From: Aeromicrobium wangtongii
GTDB lineage: Bacteria > Actinomycetota > Actinomycetes > Propionibacteriales > Nocardioidaceae
Assembly (NCBI RefSeq): GCF_024584515.1
Contig: NZ_CP102173.1
Span: 2,294,001 to 2,358,000, forward strand
Length of the DNA: 64,000 nt
Direction of reading: 5' to 3'
Within the stretch, counting starts at the first letter, position 1. Each line of letters starts with the position of its first letter. The notes under the pieces are model-generated. The model saw nothing but the letters and a program-made list of their open reading frames with translations. It ran no database searches and was not told the DNA's origin. This document shows positions 20,078 through 28,380 of this stretch, in pieces. Position numbers and translations under genes: made by a program.

Positions 20078-21244
20078 ATGAACGACGCCTGGCAGGACTT
20101 CGTCTCGACGGCGGCTGTCGCGCTGCTCAACGCGCTGGCCGTGGCGGTGATCGTCGCCCTGGTGACCCGCCGCCTCGGCCGGCGCTACCCCGTTGCGCGC
20201 TACCTGACCCGCGCCGCCGCCGTCCCGTTCCGTCTGCTGCTGCTCGTCATCGCCTTGACCGTCGCGGTGCACCGCGACGCGCCCTGGTCGGCGCGCGAGG
20301 ACCTCGGCCGGTGGGTCGACCTGGCCACGCACGTCGGCATCATCATCACCGCCGCCTGGCTCGTCGGGGTCATGGTCCTGTCCCTGGAGGACATGGCCCT
20401 GCGCCGCTACCGACTCGACGCCGTCGACAATCTCGCGGCCCGCCGGGCCAAGACCCAGACAGCGGTGATCCGCCGGGTCACCCTGGTCGGGATCGTGATC
20501 CTGGCCATGGGCGCGGTGCTGCTGAGCTTTCCCGGCGTCAGCGCCGCCGGCCGCAGCGTGCTCGCCTCGGCGGGCATCATCTCGGTCATCGCGGCGGTCG
20601 CGGCGCAGTCGACGCTGAGCAACCTGATCGCCGGCCTGCAGATCGCCTTCAGCGGGTCGATCCGCTACGGCGACGCCGTGATCGTGGAGGACGAGTGGGG
20701 CTGGGTCGACGAGATCACCCTGAGCTATGTCGTAGTGCGGCTGTGGGACGACCGCAACATGGTCCTGCCGGCGACGTACTTCACGACGACGCCCTTCCAG
20801 AACTGGACCCGCAAGCACTCCGAGCTGCTGGGCTCCGTCGAGTTCGATGTCGACTGGCGGGTCAGCCCCGACGGCATGCGCGCCGAGCTCGACCGCATCC
20901 TGCCGACGACCGAGCTGTGGGACGGCCGCACCAAGGTCCTGCAGGTCACCGATGCCGTGGGCGGATGGGTCCGCATCCGCATCCTCGTCACCGCCAAGGA
21001 CGCCCCGACGTTGTTCGACCTGCGCTGCTTCGTGCGCGAGCGGATGGTCGACTGGCTGCAGAGCGCCGACGAGGGCGGGCTGCCGCGGTTCCGGGTCGAG
21101 TCGGTCAACCGCCAGGCCCCGCGCCGGGCCAGCGAGGAGGAGGCCACCGGCCTGTTCAGCGGCGACCAGCAGGGCGACGAGCGCGCCGCCCGCATCACCG
21201 GCCAGATGCCCGCCCTCGACGAGGACGGACGGGCTCGCGAGTGA
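20078..21244 (+). CDS. MscS-family mechanosensitive ion channel
   Basis: The product is a 388 aa membrane channel that would release solutes on hypo-osmotic shock. Four hydrophobic segments occur in the first 190 residues. The pore-lining helix and MscS beta domain follow (SNLIAGLQIAFSGSIRYGDA, then VIVEDEWGWVDEITLSYVVV), and TYFTTTPFQNWTRK is family-typical. GACGAT sits 6 bases before the ATG. The stop overlaps the GTG of the downstream GH18 gene. Confidence 0.88.
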   Translation: MNDAWQDFVSTAAVALLNALAVAVIVALVTRRLGRRYPVARYLTRAAAVPFRLLLLVIALTVAVHRDAPWSAREDLGRWVDLATHVGIIITAAWLVGVMVLSLEDMALRRYRLDAVDNLAARRAKTQTAVIRRVTLVGIVILAMGAVLLSFPGVSAAGRSVLASAGIISVIAAVAAQSTLSNLIAGLQIAFSGSIRYGDAVIVEDEWGWVDEITLSYVVVRLWDDRNMVLPATYFTTTPFQNWTRKHSELLGSVEFDVDWRVSPDGMRAELDRILPTTELWDGRTKVLQVTDAVGGWVRIRILVTAKDAPTLFDLRCFVRERMVDWLQSADEGGLPRFRVESVNRQAPRRASEEEATGLFSGDQQGDERAARITGQMPALDEDGRARE

Positions 21245-22218
21245 GCATCACGACCCGCTCCCGAGGGCTCGCCCTGGTCGCCGCCGTGGCGCTGGTCATC
21301 GGCGGCTCCACGACGCCGGCCTCGGCGAGGGGATCCGTCAACGCGACGGGCTACGCCCTGCAGGGCTCTGCCAAGCCTGCTGACGTGACGCGCGACGGAC
21401 GCTACCTGCGCACGATCGCGATCTCCGGCGTCGCACTCGACGGCCCCGCCGGCATCACCACGGTCAGCCGCGACGTCGAACGCCTGCGCCGCGCCGCGCA
21501 CCGGCACGGGCGCAAGGCGGTGCTGCTGCTCACCAACTTCAACGACGACCTCGGTGACTTCGACGAGCGGCTCGCCCACCGGATGCTGACCTCGCCGCCG
21601 GCGCGCGCTGCGGTCATCCGTGCGCTGACGCGGGCCGCCCGCGGCTTCGACGGCGTCCAGATCGACCTGGAGTCGTTGCGGGCCCGCGATGTGGACGGGC
21701 TGGTGGCCTTCACCCAGGAGCTGCGCGCCGCCCTGCCCGGCAAGTCCTTGTCGATGGCGTTCATGGCGTCCACGAACGAGCGCGGGTACCGGGCCCGCGG
21801 CTACGACCTGGCCGCCCTGGCGCCCAGCCTGGACCGGATGATCCTCATGGCCTACGACCAGCACGGACCGGACTGGTCGGGCCCCGGACCGATCGGCTCC
21901 CTGACCTGGCTGAAGCGCGAGCTGCGCTACTTCGCGAAGGTCCTGCCGAACCGCAAGATCGACCTGGGCGTCGGCACGTACGGCTACCAGTGGGGACGCA
22001 AGGCCGGCACGCTCACGGTCACCCAGGCCCGCCAGCGCGCCGGCGGCAAGGCCCGCTGGAGCGCCAGGCACGGCGAGTGGACGGCGAAGCTGTCCGGCGG
22101 TCGCCGGATCTGGTGGTCGGACCGGCGCTCGCTGGCCGCGCGCGAGAAGATCGCCCGCTCGTACCGCCTGCACGGGGTGTCGATCTGGCAGATCGGGTCG
22201 TCGGGCCGACTGCGGTAG
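21241..22218 (+). CDS. Secreted GH18-type glycosidase
   Basis: The product is a 325 aa protein with a signal peptide (ALVAAVALVIGGSTTPASA) and a GH18 catalytic domain. The active-site DxxDxE motif is FDGVQIDLE at residues 136-144 with Glu144 as proton donor, followed by MILMAYDQHGPDWSGPGP as in spore-cortex-lytic and chitinase-like members. The GTG start overlaps the MscS stop (GTGA), so it is coupled to the channel gene. The substrate is probably a cell-wall or GlcNAc polymer, but the sequence does not settle it. Confidence 0.83.
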   Translation: MSITTRSRGLALVAAVALVIGGSTTPASARGSVNATGYALQGSAKPADVTRDGRYLRTIAISGVALDGPAGITTVSRDVERLRRAAHRHGRKAVLLLTNFNDDLGDFDERLAHRMLTSPPARAAVIRALTRAARGFDGVQIDLESLRARDVDGLVAFTQELRAALPGKSLSMAFMASTNERGYRARGYDLAALAPSLDRMILMAYDQHGPDWSGPGPIGSLTWLKRELRYFAKVLPNRKIDLGVGTYGYQWGRKAGTLTVTQARQRAGGKARWSARHGEWTAKLSGGRRIWWSDRRSLAAREKIARSYRLHGVSIWQIGSSGRLR

Positions 22219-22225
22219 GTGCTCG

Positions 22226-22705
22226 CTAGGACGCGGCGCGGTCGTACGTGACGATGTCGTACCCGTCGTACGCCTGCCGGTCGCCCTCGTGCCACTGCGA
22301 CCAGTCGACGTCCGGGAACCAGGCATCGCCCTCGGGTGACAGGTCCACCTGGGTGACGACCATCCGGTCGACGACCCCGGCCTCGATCGCGGTGGCGTAG
22401 ACCTGCGAGCCGCCGATGATGAACACGTCGTCGTCGAGCTTGGCGGCCAGGGCCAGCGCGGACGGCAGGTCCGCGGCGACCTCGACGCCGTCGGCGGTCC
22501 ACTGCGGGTCGCGCGTCAGCACGATCGAGGTGCGCCCTGGCAGCGGACGCCCGATCGACTCGAAGGTCGCCCGTCCCATGACCATCGGGTGACCCATCGT
22601 CAGGGCCTTGAACTGGGCGAGGTCGCCGGTGCGCGGCCAGGGCAGGTCGCCGTCGCGTCCGATGACCCCGTTGCGGCCGATCGCGACGACGATCGTGACG
22701 GTCAC
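22226..22705 (-). CDS. folA: Dihydrofolate reductase
   Basis: The product is a 159 aa NADPH-dependent enzyme regenerating tetrahydrofolate, needed because its partner ThyA oxidises the folate cofactor. Conserved parts: VVAIGRNGVIGRDGDLPWPR, MGRATFESIG and VFIIGGSQVYATAI. It starts with GTG. It lies 25 bases downstream of thyA in the same operon and is convergent with the GH18 gene (7-base gap). Confidence 0.95.
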   Translation of the reverse strand: MTVTIVVAIGRNGVIGRDGDLPWPRTGDLAQFKALTMGHPMVMGRATFESIGRPLPGRTSIVLTRDPQWTADGVEVAADLPSALALAAKLDDDVFIIGGSQVYATAIEAGVVDRMVVTQVDLSPEGDAWFPDVDWSQWHEGDRQAYDGYDIVTYDRAAS

Positions 22706-22730
22706 TGCGCTGACTGCATTCGGCTTCGCC

Positions 22731-23525
22731 TCATACTGCGATCGGGGCCTTGATCAGGGGGTGCGGGTCGTAGCCGGTGATCTTGATCGAGTCGGGCGTG
22801 AACCCGTCGATCGAGGTGACCGAAGGGTCGAGCCACAGCTCGGGCAGCGCGCGCGGTTCGCGGGTCAGCTGCTCGCGCGCCTGGTCCAGGTGGTTGACGT
22901 ACAGGTGGGCGTCACCGAGGGTGTGGACGAAGTCGCCGACCTCCAGGCCGGTGACCTGCGCGACCATGTGGGTCAGCAGCGCGTAGGACGCGATGTTGAA
23001 CGGCACACCGAGGAAGACATCGGCCGAGCGCTGGTACATCTGGCACGACAGCTTGCCGTCGGCGACGTAGAACTGGAAGAACGCGTGGCACGGCATCAGC
23101 GCCATGGCGTCCAGGTCGGCGACGTTCCACGCGCTGACGACGTGGCGCCGGGAGTCGGGGTTGGTCCTGATCTGCTCGATGACCTGGGCCAGCTGGTCGA
23201 TGTGCCGTCCGTCCGGCGCCGGCCACGACCGCCACTGGTAGCCGTAGACCGGGCCGAGATCGCCGTTGTCGTCGGCCCACTCGTCCCAGATCGACACGCC
23301 CTGCTCGTGCAGGTACTGCACGTTGGTGTCGCCCTTGATGAACCACAGCAGCTCGCCGACGACGGACTTGACGTGGATCTTCTTGGTCGTCACCAGGGGA
23401 AAGCCCTCGGAGAGGTCGAACCGCATCTGGTGACCGAACACGCTGCGGGTGCCGGTCCCGGTGCGATCGCCCTTGGCGACCCCTTCGTCGAGGATCCGCT
23501 GGACGAGTTCGAGGTAGGCCCGCAT
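22731..23525 (-). CDS. thyA: Thymidylate synthase
   Basis: The product is 264 aa, the standard length, and makes dTMP from dUMP with methylene-tetrahydrofolate. Catalytic Cys146 is in [29 protein letters not shown] and the folate-site C-terminus ([10 protein letters not shown]) are intact. A TAGTGT hexamer lies exactly 6 bases before the ATG (23532-23537), suggesting a leaderless transcript. It is divergent from a membrane-protein gene 52 bases away. Confidence 0.97.
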   Translation of the reverse strand: MRAYLELVQRILDEGVAKGDRTGTGTRSVFGHQMRFDLSEGFPLVTTKKIHVKSVVGELLWFIKGDTNVQYLHEQGVSIWDEWADDNGDLGPVYGYQWRSWPAPDGRHIDQLAQVIEQIRTNPDSRRHVVSAWNVADLDAMALMPCHAFFQFYVADGKLSCQMYQRSADVFLGVPFNIASYALLTHMVAQVTGLEVGDFVHTLGDAHLYVNHLDQAREQLTREPRALPELWLDPSVTSIDGFTPDSIKITGYDPHPLIKAPIAV

Positions 23526-23577
23526 GTCTGCACACTATCAACGTCCGGGACCCGCCAGCGTGTGCCAAACTCTCACC

Positions 23578-24075
23578 ATGCCGAGTGTCGAGTACGAAGC
23601 GACGCCCTCCGAGGTGCGCAAGTTCGCGTTGCTGCAGATCGTCCTGACCGCGGTGTTCTTCGTCTTGTTGTTCTTCATGCTCGGCGGTGACGACGCCCCC
23701 TTCCCGCCGGTGTGGCTGACCGTGCTGCTGGTGGTGCTGGTGGGCGCCGGGGCGGTCATGGCCGAGCGGGTGTGGCTGAGCTCATCACCCCTGCCCGCGG
23801 ACGCCGATCCCGATGAGGCCCGACGTGACGCAGTGGGTGTCTTCGCCGCGCAGACGGTCCGCAAGCTCACCTACTGCGAGGCGCCGCTGCTGATCGCGGT
23901 GCTGGTCGCCTTCGTCACCGATCACGGTGGGTGGCCGCTGGTGATCGCCGGCTTCCCCGGACTGCTGGTGCTGACGTGGGAGCTGTGGCCGAGCCTGCGC
24001 AACACCTCGCTGACCGCGGCGATGCTGGACTCCAAGGGCGCCGACTCCCAGCTGGTGGAGAGCTTCCGCGAGTGA
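23578..24075 (+). CDS. Hypothetical four-helix membrane protein
   Basis: The product is 165 aa with about four membrane segments arranged as two hairpins (LLQIVLTAVFFVLLFFML, VWLTVLLVVLVGAGAVMA, then LLIAVLVAFVTDHGG and VIAGFPGLLVLTWELW). The segments are separated by a charged loop. No family is recognised. The start MPSVEYEATP follows CAAACT by 6 bases. A GNAT gene begins 8 bases after its stop. Confidence 0.7.
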   Translation: MPSVEYEATPSEVRKFALLQIVLTAVFFVLLFFMLGGDDAPFPPVWLTVLLVVLVGAGAVMAERVWLSSSPLPADADPDEARRDAVGVFAAQTVRKLTYCEAPLLIAVLVAFVTDHGGWPLVIAGFPGLLVLTWELWPSLRNTSLTAAMLDSKGADSQLVESFRE

Positions 24076-24083
24076 GCTCTGCC

Positions 24084-24617
24084 ATGAACGCCGATGTCAG
24101 TGCCCGGCTGGCGTGGCCCGACGACGCCGCCGCGATCGTCCGGGTGCAGCTCGCCTCGTGGCGCCGCGGCTTCGCCGACGTGCTGCCGGCCGCCGAGCTG
24201 GACGCGATCGACTCCGACGAGCTCACCCAGCGCTGGGCGACCACGATCAGCGCGCCGCAGGACGCCCGCATGCGCGTCCTAGTGGCGCTGGAACGCGCGG
24301 ACATCCGGGGCTTCGCCCTCGTCCACCCGTCCTACGACCCCGATGCCGACCAGGTGCGCGACGGCGAGGTCGGTGAGTTCGTCGTCGACACCGAGCACCA
24401 GCGCGCCGGACACGGCTCGCGCCTGCTGCAGGCCGCGATGGACACGCTGGCCGCGGACCGGTTCACCCGCGCCGTGTGGTGGATCGGCTCGACCGATGAC
24501 GTGCTGCGCGGCTTCGTGACCGAGTCCGGCTGGGAGGCCGACGGCGCCCACCGCGAGCTCGCGACCGCCGACGGCGCGACGGTCAAGCAGGTGCGGCTCC
24601 ACACCAGCCTGGCATGA
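24084..24617 (+). CDS. GNAT family N-acetyltransferase
   Basis: The product is a 177 aa single-domain acetyltransferase. The acetyl-CoA-binding motif A is GEFVVDTEHQRAGHGSRLLQ, followed by WWIGSTDDVLRGFVTESGWE. The substrate is unknown. The stop overlaps the azlC start (ATGA), so it is part of a four-gene plus-strand operon with the upstream membrane protein and azlCD. The order fits export or modification of an amino acid, but no direct evidence exists. Confidence 0.83.
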   Translation: MNADVSARLAWPDDAAAIVRVQLASWRRGFADVLPAAELDAIDSDELTQRWATTISAPQDARMRVLVALERADIRGFALVHPSYDPDADQVRDGEVGEFVVDTEHQRAGHGSRLLQAAMDTLAADRFTRAVWWIGSTDDVLRGFVTESGWEADGAHRELATADGATVKQVRLHTSLA

Positions 24618-25285
24618 CGTCCGACCGCTCCATCGTCATCGACTCCCTCGGCGTCGGCCTGGCCACCGGCGCGTACGGGGTGTCGTTCGGCGCGATCTCC
24701 ACGGCGTCGGGGCTGAGCGTGCTGCAGACCTGCCTGATCTCGCTGCTGGTCTTCACCGGCGCCTCGCAGTTCGCCTTCGTCGGCATCGTCGCCTCGGGTG
24801 GCAATCCGCTGACGGGTGCCCTGACCGCGGCGCTGCTGGGCAGCCGCAACCTGTTCTACGGCGTCAGCATGGCCCCCAAGCTGGAGCTGGGGCCCGGGGC
24901 GCGCCTGGCGAGCGCGCACTTCGTGATCGACGAGTCGACCGCGATGGGCGTGACGCGCGAGAACCGCCGCCAGGCCCGCCTGGGCTTCTACTGGACCGGC
25001 ATCTCGATCTTCGTGCTGTGGAACCTCACGACGTTCATCGGGGCGCTGGCCGGTGACGCGATCGGCGATCCCCGCACCTACGGGCTGGACGCCGCGGTCG
25101 GTGCTGCGTTCCTCGGCCTGCTGTGGCCGCGCCTGGCGTCGTGGACGGGACGGCTGGTCGCCCTGACCGGTGCCGCCGTCGCGCTGGGCCTCGTGCCGGT
25201 CACCAGCGCCGGCCTGCCGATCATCATCGGCGGAGGCACGGCAGTCCTGCTGGGGATGCTGTGGCGGCCGAGGAGCCGGTCATGA
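24614..25285 (+). CDS. azlC: AzlC family branched-chain amino acid exporter subunit
   Basis: The product is a 223 aa membrane protein with the AzlC signature (ATGAYGVSFGAISTASGLSV, then TGASQFAFVGI and GSRNLFYGVSMAPKL). AzlC and AzlD together export branched-chain amino acids or related compounds. It overlaps both the preceding GNAT gene and azlD by 4 bp. Confidence 0.88.
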   Translation: MTSDRSIVIDSLGVGLATGAYGVSFGAISTASGLSVLQTCLISLLVFTGASQFAFVGIVASGGNPLTGALTAALLGSRNLFYGVSMAPKLELGPGARLASAHFVIDESTAMGVTRENRRQARLGFYWTGISIFVLWNLTTFIGALAGDAIGDPRTYGLDAAVGAAFLGLLWPRLASWTGRLVALTGAAVALGLVPVTSAGLPIIIGGGTAVLLGMLWRPRSRS

Positions 25286-25587
25286 CCGCGCTGTGGGGTG
25301 GCATCGTGGTCATGATCGTGACCTGCTTCGCCCTCAAGTACGCCGGGCTGTCGGTGCCGCAGAGCATCCTGCAGCACGCGCTGACCGTCCGCGCCGTCGA
25401 GCTCATCCCCGCTGGGCTGCTCGGCGCCCTCATCGCGGTGCAGGTCTTCGCCGACGGCTCGTCCGTGCAGGTCGACGCCCGCCTGCTGGCCCTCGGGGTC
25501 GCCGCGGTCCTGCTGACGCTGCGCGTGCCGTTCCTGCCGATGGTCGTCATCGCCGCCGCGGTCGCGGCGCTCGTCCGCCAGCTCTGA
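25282..25587 (+). CDS. azlD: AzlD family transporter subunit
   Basis: The product is 101 aa with three to four membrane segments (ALWGGIVVMIVTCFALKYAG, then LIPAGLLGALIAVQVF and VVIAAAVAALVRQL). It is the small partner of AzlC, coupled by ATGA overlap. It is convergent with dapB, 8 bases away. Confidence 0.86.
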   Translation: MTALWGGIVVMIVTCFALKYAGLSVPQSILQHALTVRAVELIPAGLLGALIAVQVFADGSSVQVDARLLALGVAAVLLTLRVPFLPMVVIAAAVAALVRQL

Positions 25588-25595
25588 TCCTGCGG

Positions 25596-26339
25596 CTACA
25601 GGCCGAGGACCGCGTCGAGGCCCACGGTGACGCCGGGGCGGCCGCTGACGGCGCCGACGGCGGCCACGACACCGGGCATGAAGGACGCCCGGTCGTGGGA
25701 GTCGTGACGGATCGTGAACGACTCCCCCACCCCGCCGAACAGGACCTCCTGGGACGCCACGAAGCCGCGGGCGCGCACCGAGTGCACCGGGACACCGCCG
25801 AGCTTCGCTCCGCGGGCGCCGTCCGGGTCGGACGTCGTCGCGTCCGGCAGGGCCGCCGAACCGGCCGCCTCACGGGCAGAGGCGATCAGCTCGGCGGTGC
25901 GGACCGCGGTGCCCGACGGGGCGTCGATCTTGTCGGGGTGGTGCATCTCGATGACCTCGACGGACTCGAAGAACGGTGCCGCCGTCTCGGCGAACCGCAT
26001 CATCAGGACCGCCCCGATCGAGAAGTTCGGGACGATCAGCACACCGGTCGACGGGGCATCGCCCAGCAGTGAGCGCACCGCGGCGATGCGGTCGTCGTCG
26101 AAGCCGGAGGTCCCGACGACGACGTGCACGCCGTGCTCGACGCACCAGGTCACGTTGTCGAGGGCCACCGCGGGCTGCGTGAAGTCGAGCGCCACCTCGG
26201 CGCCGGACGACGTGATGAGGTCCAGCGAGTCGCCTTGGTCGATCTCGGCGACGACCTCCAAGCCGTCGGCGGCGTTGATCGCCCGCACCGACTCCGAACC
26301 CATGCGCCCCTTGGCGCCCAGCACCGCGACCCGTGTCAT
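25596..26339 (-). CDS. dapB: 4-hydroxy-tetrahydrodipicolinate reductase DapB
   Basis: The product is 247 aa, the second enzyme of the diaminopimelate branch. The nucleotide-binding loop GAKGRMG is at 8-14, catalytic His133-His134 lie in EMHHPDKIDAPSGTA, and the FTQPA and GTSGF motifs are present. TACGAT lies 7 bases before the ATG with no ribosome-binding site, suggesting a leaderless mRNA. It is divergent from the hemerythrin-type gene. Confidence 0.95.
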   Translation of the reverse strand: MTRVAVLGAKGRMGSESVRAINAADGLEVVAEIDQGDSLDLITSSGAEVALDFTQPAVALDNVTWCVEHGVHVVVGTSGFDDDRIAAVRSLLGDAPSTGVLIVPNFSIGAVLMMRFAETAAPFFESVEVIEMHHPDKIDAPSGTAVRTAELIASAREAAGSAALPDATTSDPDGARGAKLGGVPVHSVRARGFVASQEVLFGGVGESFTIRHDSHDRASFMPGVVAAVGAVSGRPGVTVGLDAVLGL

Positions 26340-26429
26340 GGCCCCGATCGTACGAGATCGGGGACTTCCCCCCGACGGCGCTCCGTCCTACCATCGTCGG
26401 ATCGGGGCGACGGAGCGAAAGGCTGCGCC

Positions 26430-27095
26430 ATGACCGATGAGGCCAGACAGCTCGGCTGTCAGACCGATGACATGTTGATGATCCACACGGTGTTCCGCCG
26501 TGAGTTCAGGCTCGCGGGCCCGATGGTCCGCCACGTCGATGCCGGCGACACCGCCCAGGCCGCCCGGGTCGCGACCTACCTGGCCGAGATCGTCACCGCG
26601 CTGCACCACCATCACCACCATGAGGACGAGATCATCTGGGACACCCTCGTGGACCGCTCCCCCGGGTGCGCGCTCCACGTCGGACAGATGAAGGCCCAGC
26701 ACGCTGAGGTGTCCGATCTGCTCGACCGGGTCGACGGGCTCATCCCGGTCTGGGTCCCCACGGCGGACGCCGAGTCCCGCGACCGGCTGGCGAGCGCCGT
26801 CGAGGCCGTCTCGACAGCCCTCGACGCCCACCTCGGGCAGGAGGAGGAAGTCATCCTCCCGGTCGCAGCCAGCTCGTTCACGCAGGCCGAGTGGGACCGC
26901 CTCGGCGAGGCCGGCATGGCATCGGTTCCTCGCAACCGGCTCCTGGTGCAGCTCGGCTATCTGATGGAGGACGCCACCCCCGAGCAGCGCGCGATGGTGA
27001 TGGCCCACGTCCCTCTGGCCGCTCGTCTTCTCTACCGGGCCGTTGGCAGGCGGCAGTACGAGAAGGAGATCCGGACGCTGCGCGCCCCGGTGTGA
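26430..27095 (+). CDS. Hemerythrin HHE-domain protein with natural His6
   Basis: A 221 aa protein with a four-helix HHE cation-binding domain: MIHTVFRREF, a run of six consecutive histidines at residues 59-64 followed by EDEIIW, then HVGQMKAQHAEV and HLGQEEEVILP. These provide the His/Asp/Glu ligands of a di-iron centre. The C-terminal 60 residues are helical and family-typical for actinobacterial members. An oxygen, NO or redox sensing role is possible. Start MTDEARQLG follows GGAGCGAAAGG. Confidence 0.82.
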   Translation: MTDEARQLGCQTDDMLMIHTVFRREFRLAGPMVRHVDAGDTAQAARVATYLAEIVTALHHHHHHEDEIIWDTLVDRSPGCALHVGQMKAQHAEVSDLLDRVDGLIPVWVPTADAESRDRLASAVEAVSTALDAHLGQEEEVILPVAASSFTQAEWDRLGEAGMASVPRNRLLVQLGYLMEDATPEQRAMVMAHVPLAARLLYRAVGRRQYEKEIRTLRAPV

Positions 27096-27098
27096 CGT

Positions 27099-28289
27099 CT
27101 AGCGCGCCAGCTCGGCCAGGACGGCGACACCGGCGGCCACCTCGACGTACGACGTCGTCAGGGGGGACAGACCGAGCCGGATGAGGTCGGGCTCGCGGAA
27201 GTCGGGCACGACGCCGCGCTCGAGCATCTCTGCGGCGATCTCCCGCGCCCGCGGATGACGCACCGTGACGTGGCTGCCGCGCCGGTGCGGGTCGCGAGGG
27301 GTCACGATCTCCAGCCCGGCTGCGTCCAGCTGCTCGATCAGATAGGTCGTGAGGGCCACCGACTTGTCGCGGATCGGCCCGATGCCGGCCTCGGCGATCA
27401 GCCGCACACCCTCCTGCACGGCGAGGATCGCCGCGACGGGCGGCGTGCCGCTGAGCATCCGCCGGACCGTCGGCGATGCCTCGTACGTGTCGGACATCGC
27501 GAACAGGTCGGCCGCGCTCCACCACCCGGGGATCGGCTGCTCCGCCTGCGCCAGGTGCCTCGCGGCGACGTACGCGAACGCGGGCGCCCCGGGTCCGGCG
27601 TTGACGTACTTGTAGGTGCACCCGACGGCGAAGTCGACCCCGGCCGAGTCCAGCTCGATGGGGACGACCCCGGCCGAGTGGCACAGGTCCCAGATCACGA
27701 CCGCACCGGCGGCGTGGACCGCGTCGGTGATCGCCGGCAGGTCCAGCAACGTCCCCGAGCGGTAGTCGACGTGGCTGAGCAGCACGACCGCGGTCCGCTC
27801 CCCCAGCGCGCCGGCGAGCACCTCGGTCGTGACGTTCTCGACCAGGTCCGGCTCGAGCCGGCGCACCGTCATGCCGCGGGCCTCGGCGACGGCCTCGACC
27901 AGGTACCGGTCGGTCGGGAAGTTCGTGGCGTCGATGATGATCTCGTCGCGATCCGCGCGCAGGCCCGCCGCCGCGTGCAGCAGCTTGTGGATGCACACCG
28001 ACGTCGAGTCGGCGATGACGGTCTGGCCGTCGGCGGCGCCCAGCAGCTCCCGTCCGAGCTCGTCGCCGACCGTCACCGGCAGATCGACCCAGCCCTCGGA
28101 CCAGCCGCGAATCAGGCGGCTGCCCCACTCCTGGCGCACGAACGTCGTCAACCGGTCGAGGGTCGCCACCGGGAGCCGACCCAGCGAGTTGCCGTCCAGG
28201 TAGGCGACCAGGTCGTCATCGATCACGAACCGGTCGCGGAAGGACGCCAACGGGTCGGCGGAGTCCAGGTCATGGGGGGATGCAGCCAT
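27099..28289 (-). CDS. kynU: Kynureninase
   Basis: The product is a 396 aa PLP enzyme that cleaves kynurenine to anthranilate and alanine in tryptophan breakdown. PLP-Lys227 is in GCTYKYVNAGPGAPAF, with DLCHSAG at 201-207, IDATNFPTDRYL and the N-terminal LDGNSLGRLP, all kynureninase hallmarks. No tryptophan dioxygenase or formamidase gene lies beside it here, so the rest of the pathway must be elsewhere. It is separated from pnp by a strong terminator, so it is probably an independent unit. Confidence 0.93.
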   Translation of the reverse strand: MAASPHDLDSADPLASFRDRFVIDDDLVAYLDGNSLGRLPVATLDRLTTFVRQEWGSRLIRGWSEGWVDLPVTVGDELGRELLGAADGQTVIADSTSVCIHKLLHAAAGLRADRDEIIIDATNFPTDRYLVEAVAEARGMTVRRLEPDLVENVTTEVLAGALGERTAVVLLSHVDYRSGTLLDLPAITDAVHAAGAVVIWDLCHSAGVVPIELDSAGVDFAVGCTYKYVNAGPGAPAFAYVAARHLAQAEQPIPGWWSAADLFAMSDTYEASPTVRRMLSGTPPVAAILAVQEGVRLIAEAGIGPIRDKSVALTTYLIEQLDAAGLEIVTPRDPHRRGSHVTVRHPRAREIAAEMLERGVVPDFREPDLIRLGLSPLTTSYVEVAAGVAVLAELAR

Positions 28290-28338
28290 GCCGCGATGCT
28301 CTCACGGCGCCGGGCGCCGCCCGGCTGGGGACGCAGAA

Positions 28339-28366
28339 GGGCCCCGCTGCCGAAGCAACGGGGCCC
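28339..28366 (-). terminator. Terminator downstream of pnp
   Basis: An 8-bp GC stem, GGGCCCCG (28339-28346) with CGGGGCCC (28359-28366), encloses a loop that can form an inner TGC/GCA pairing. It lies 15 bases after the pnp stop. On the minus strand it is followed by TTCTGCG rather than a long U-tract, as is common in GC-rich actinobacteria. Confidence 0.8.
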
Positions 28367-28380
28367 ATCCGATGAGTGGA

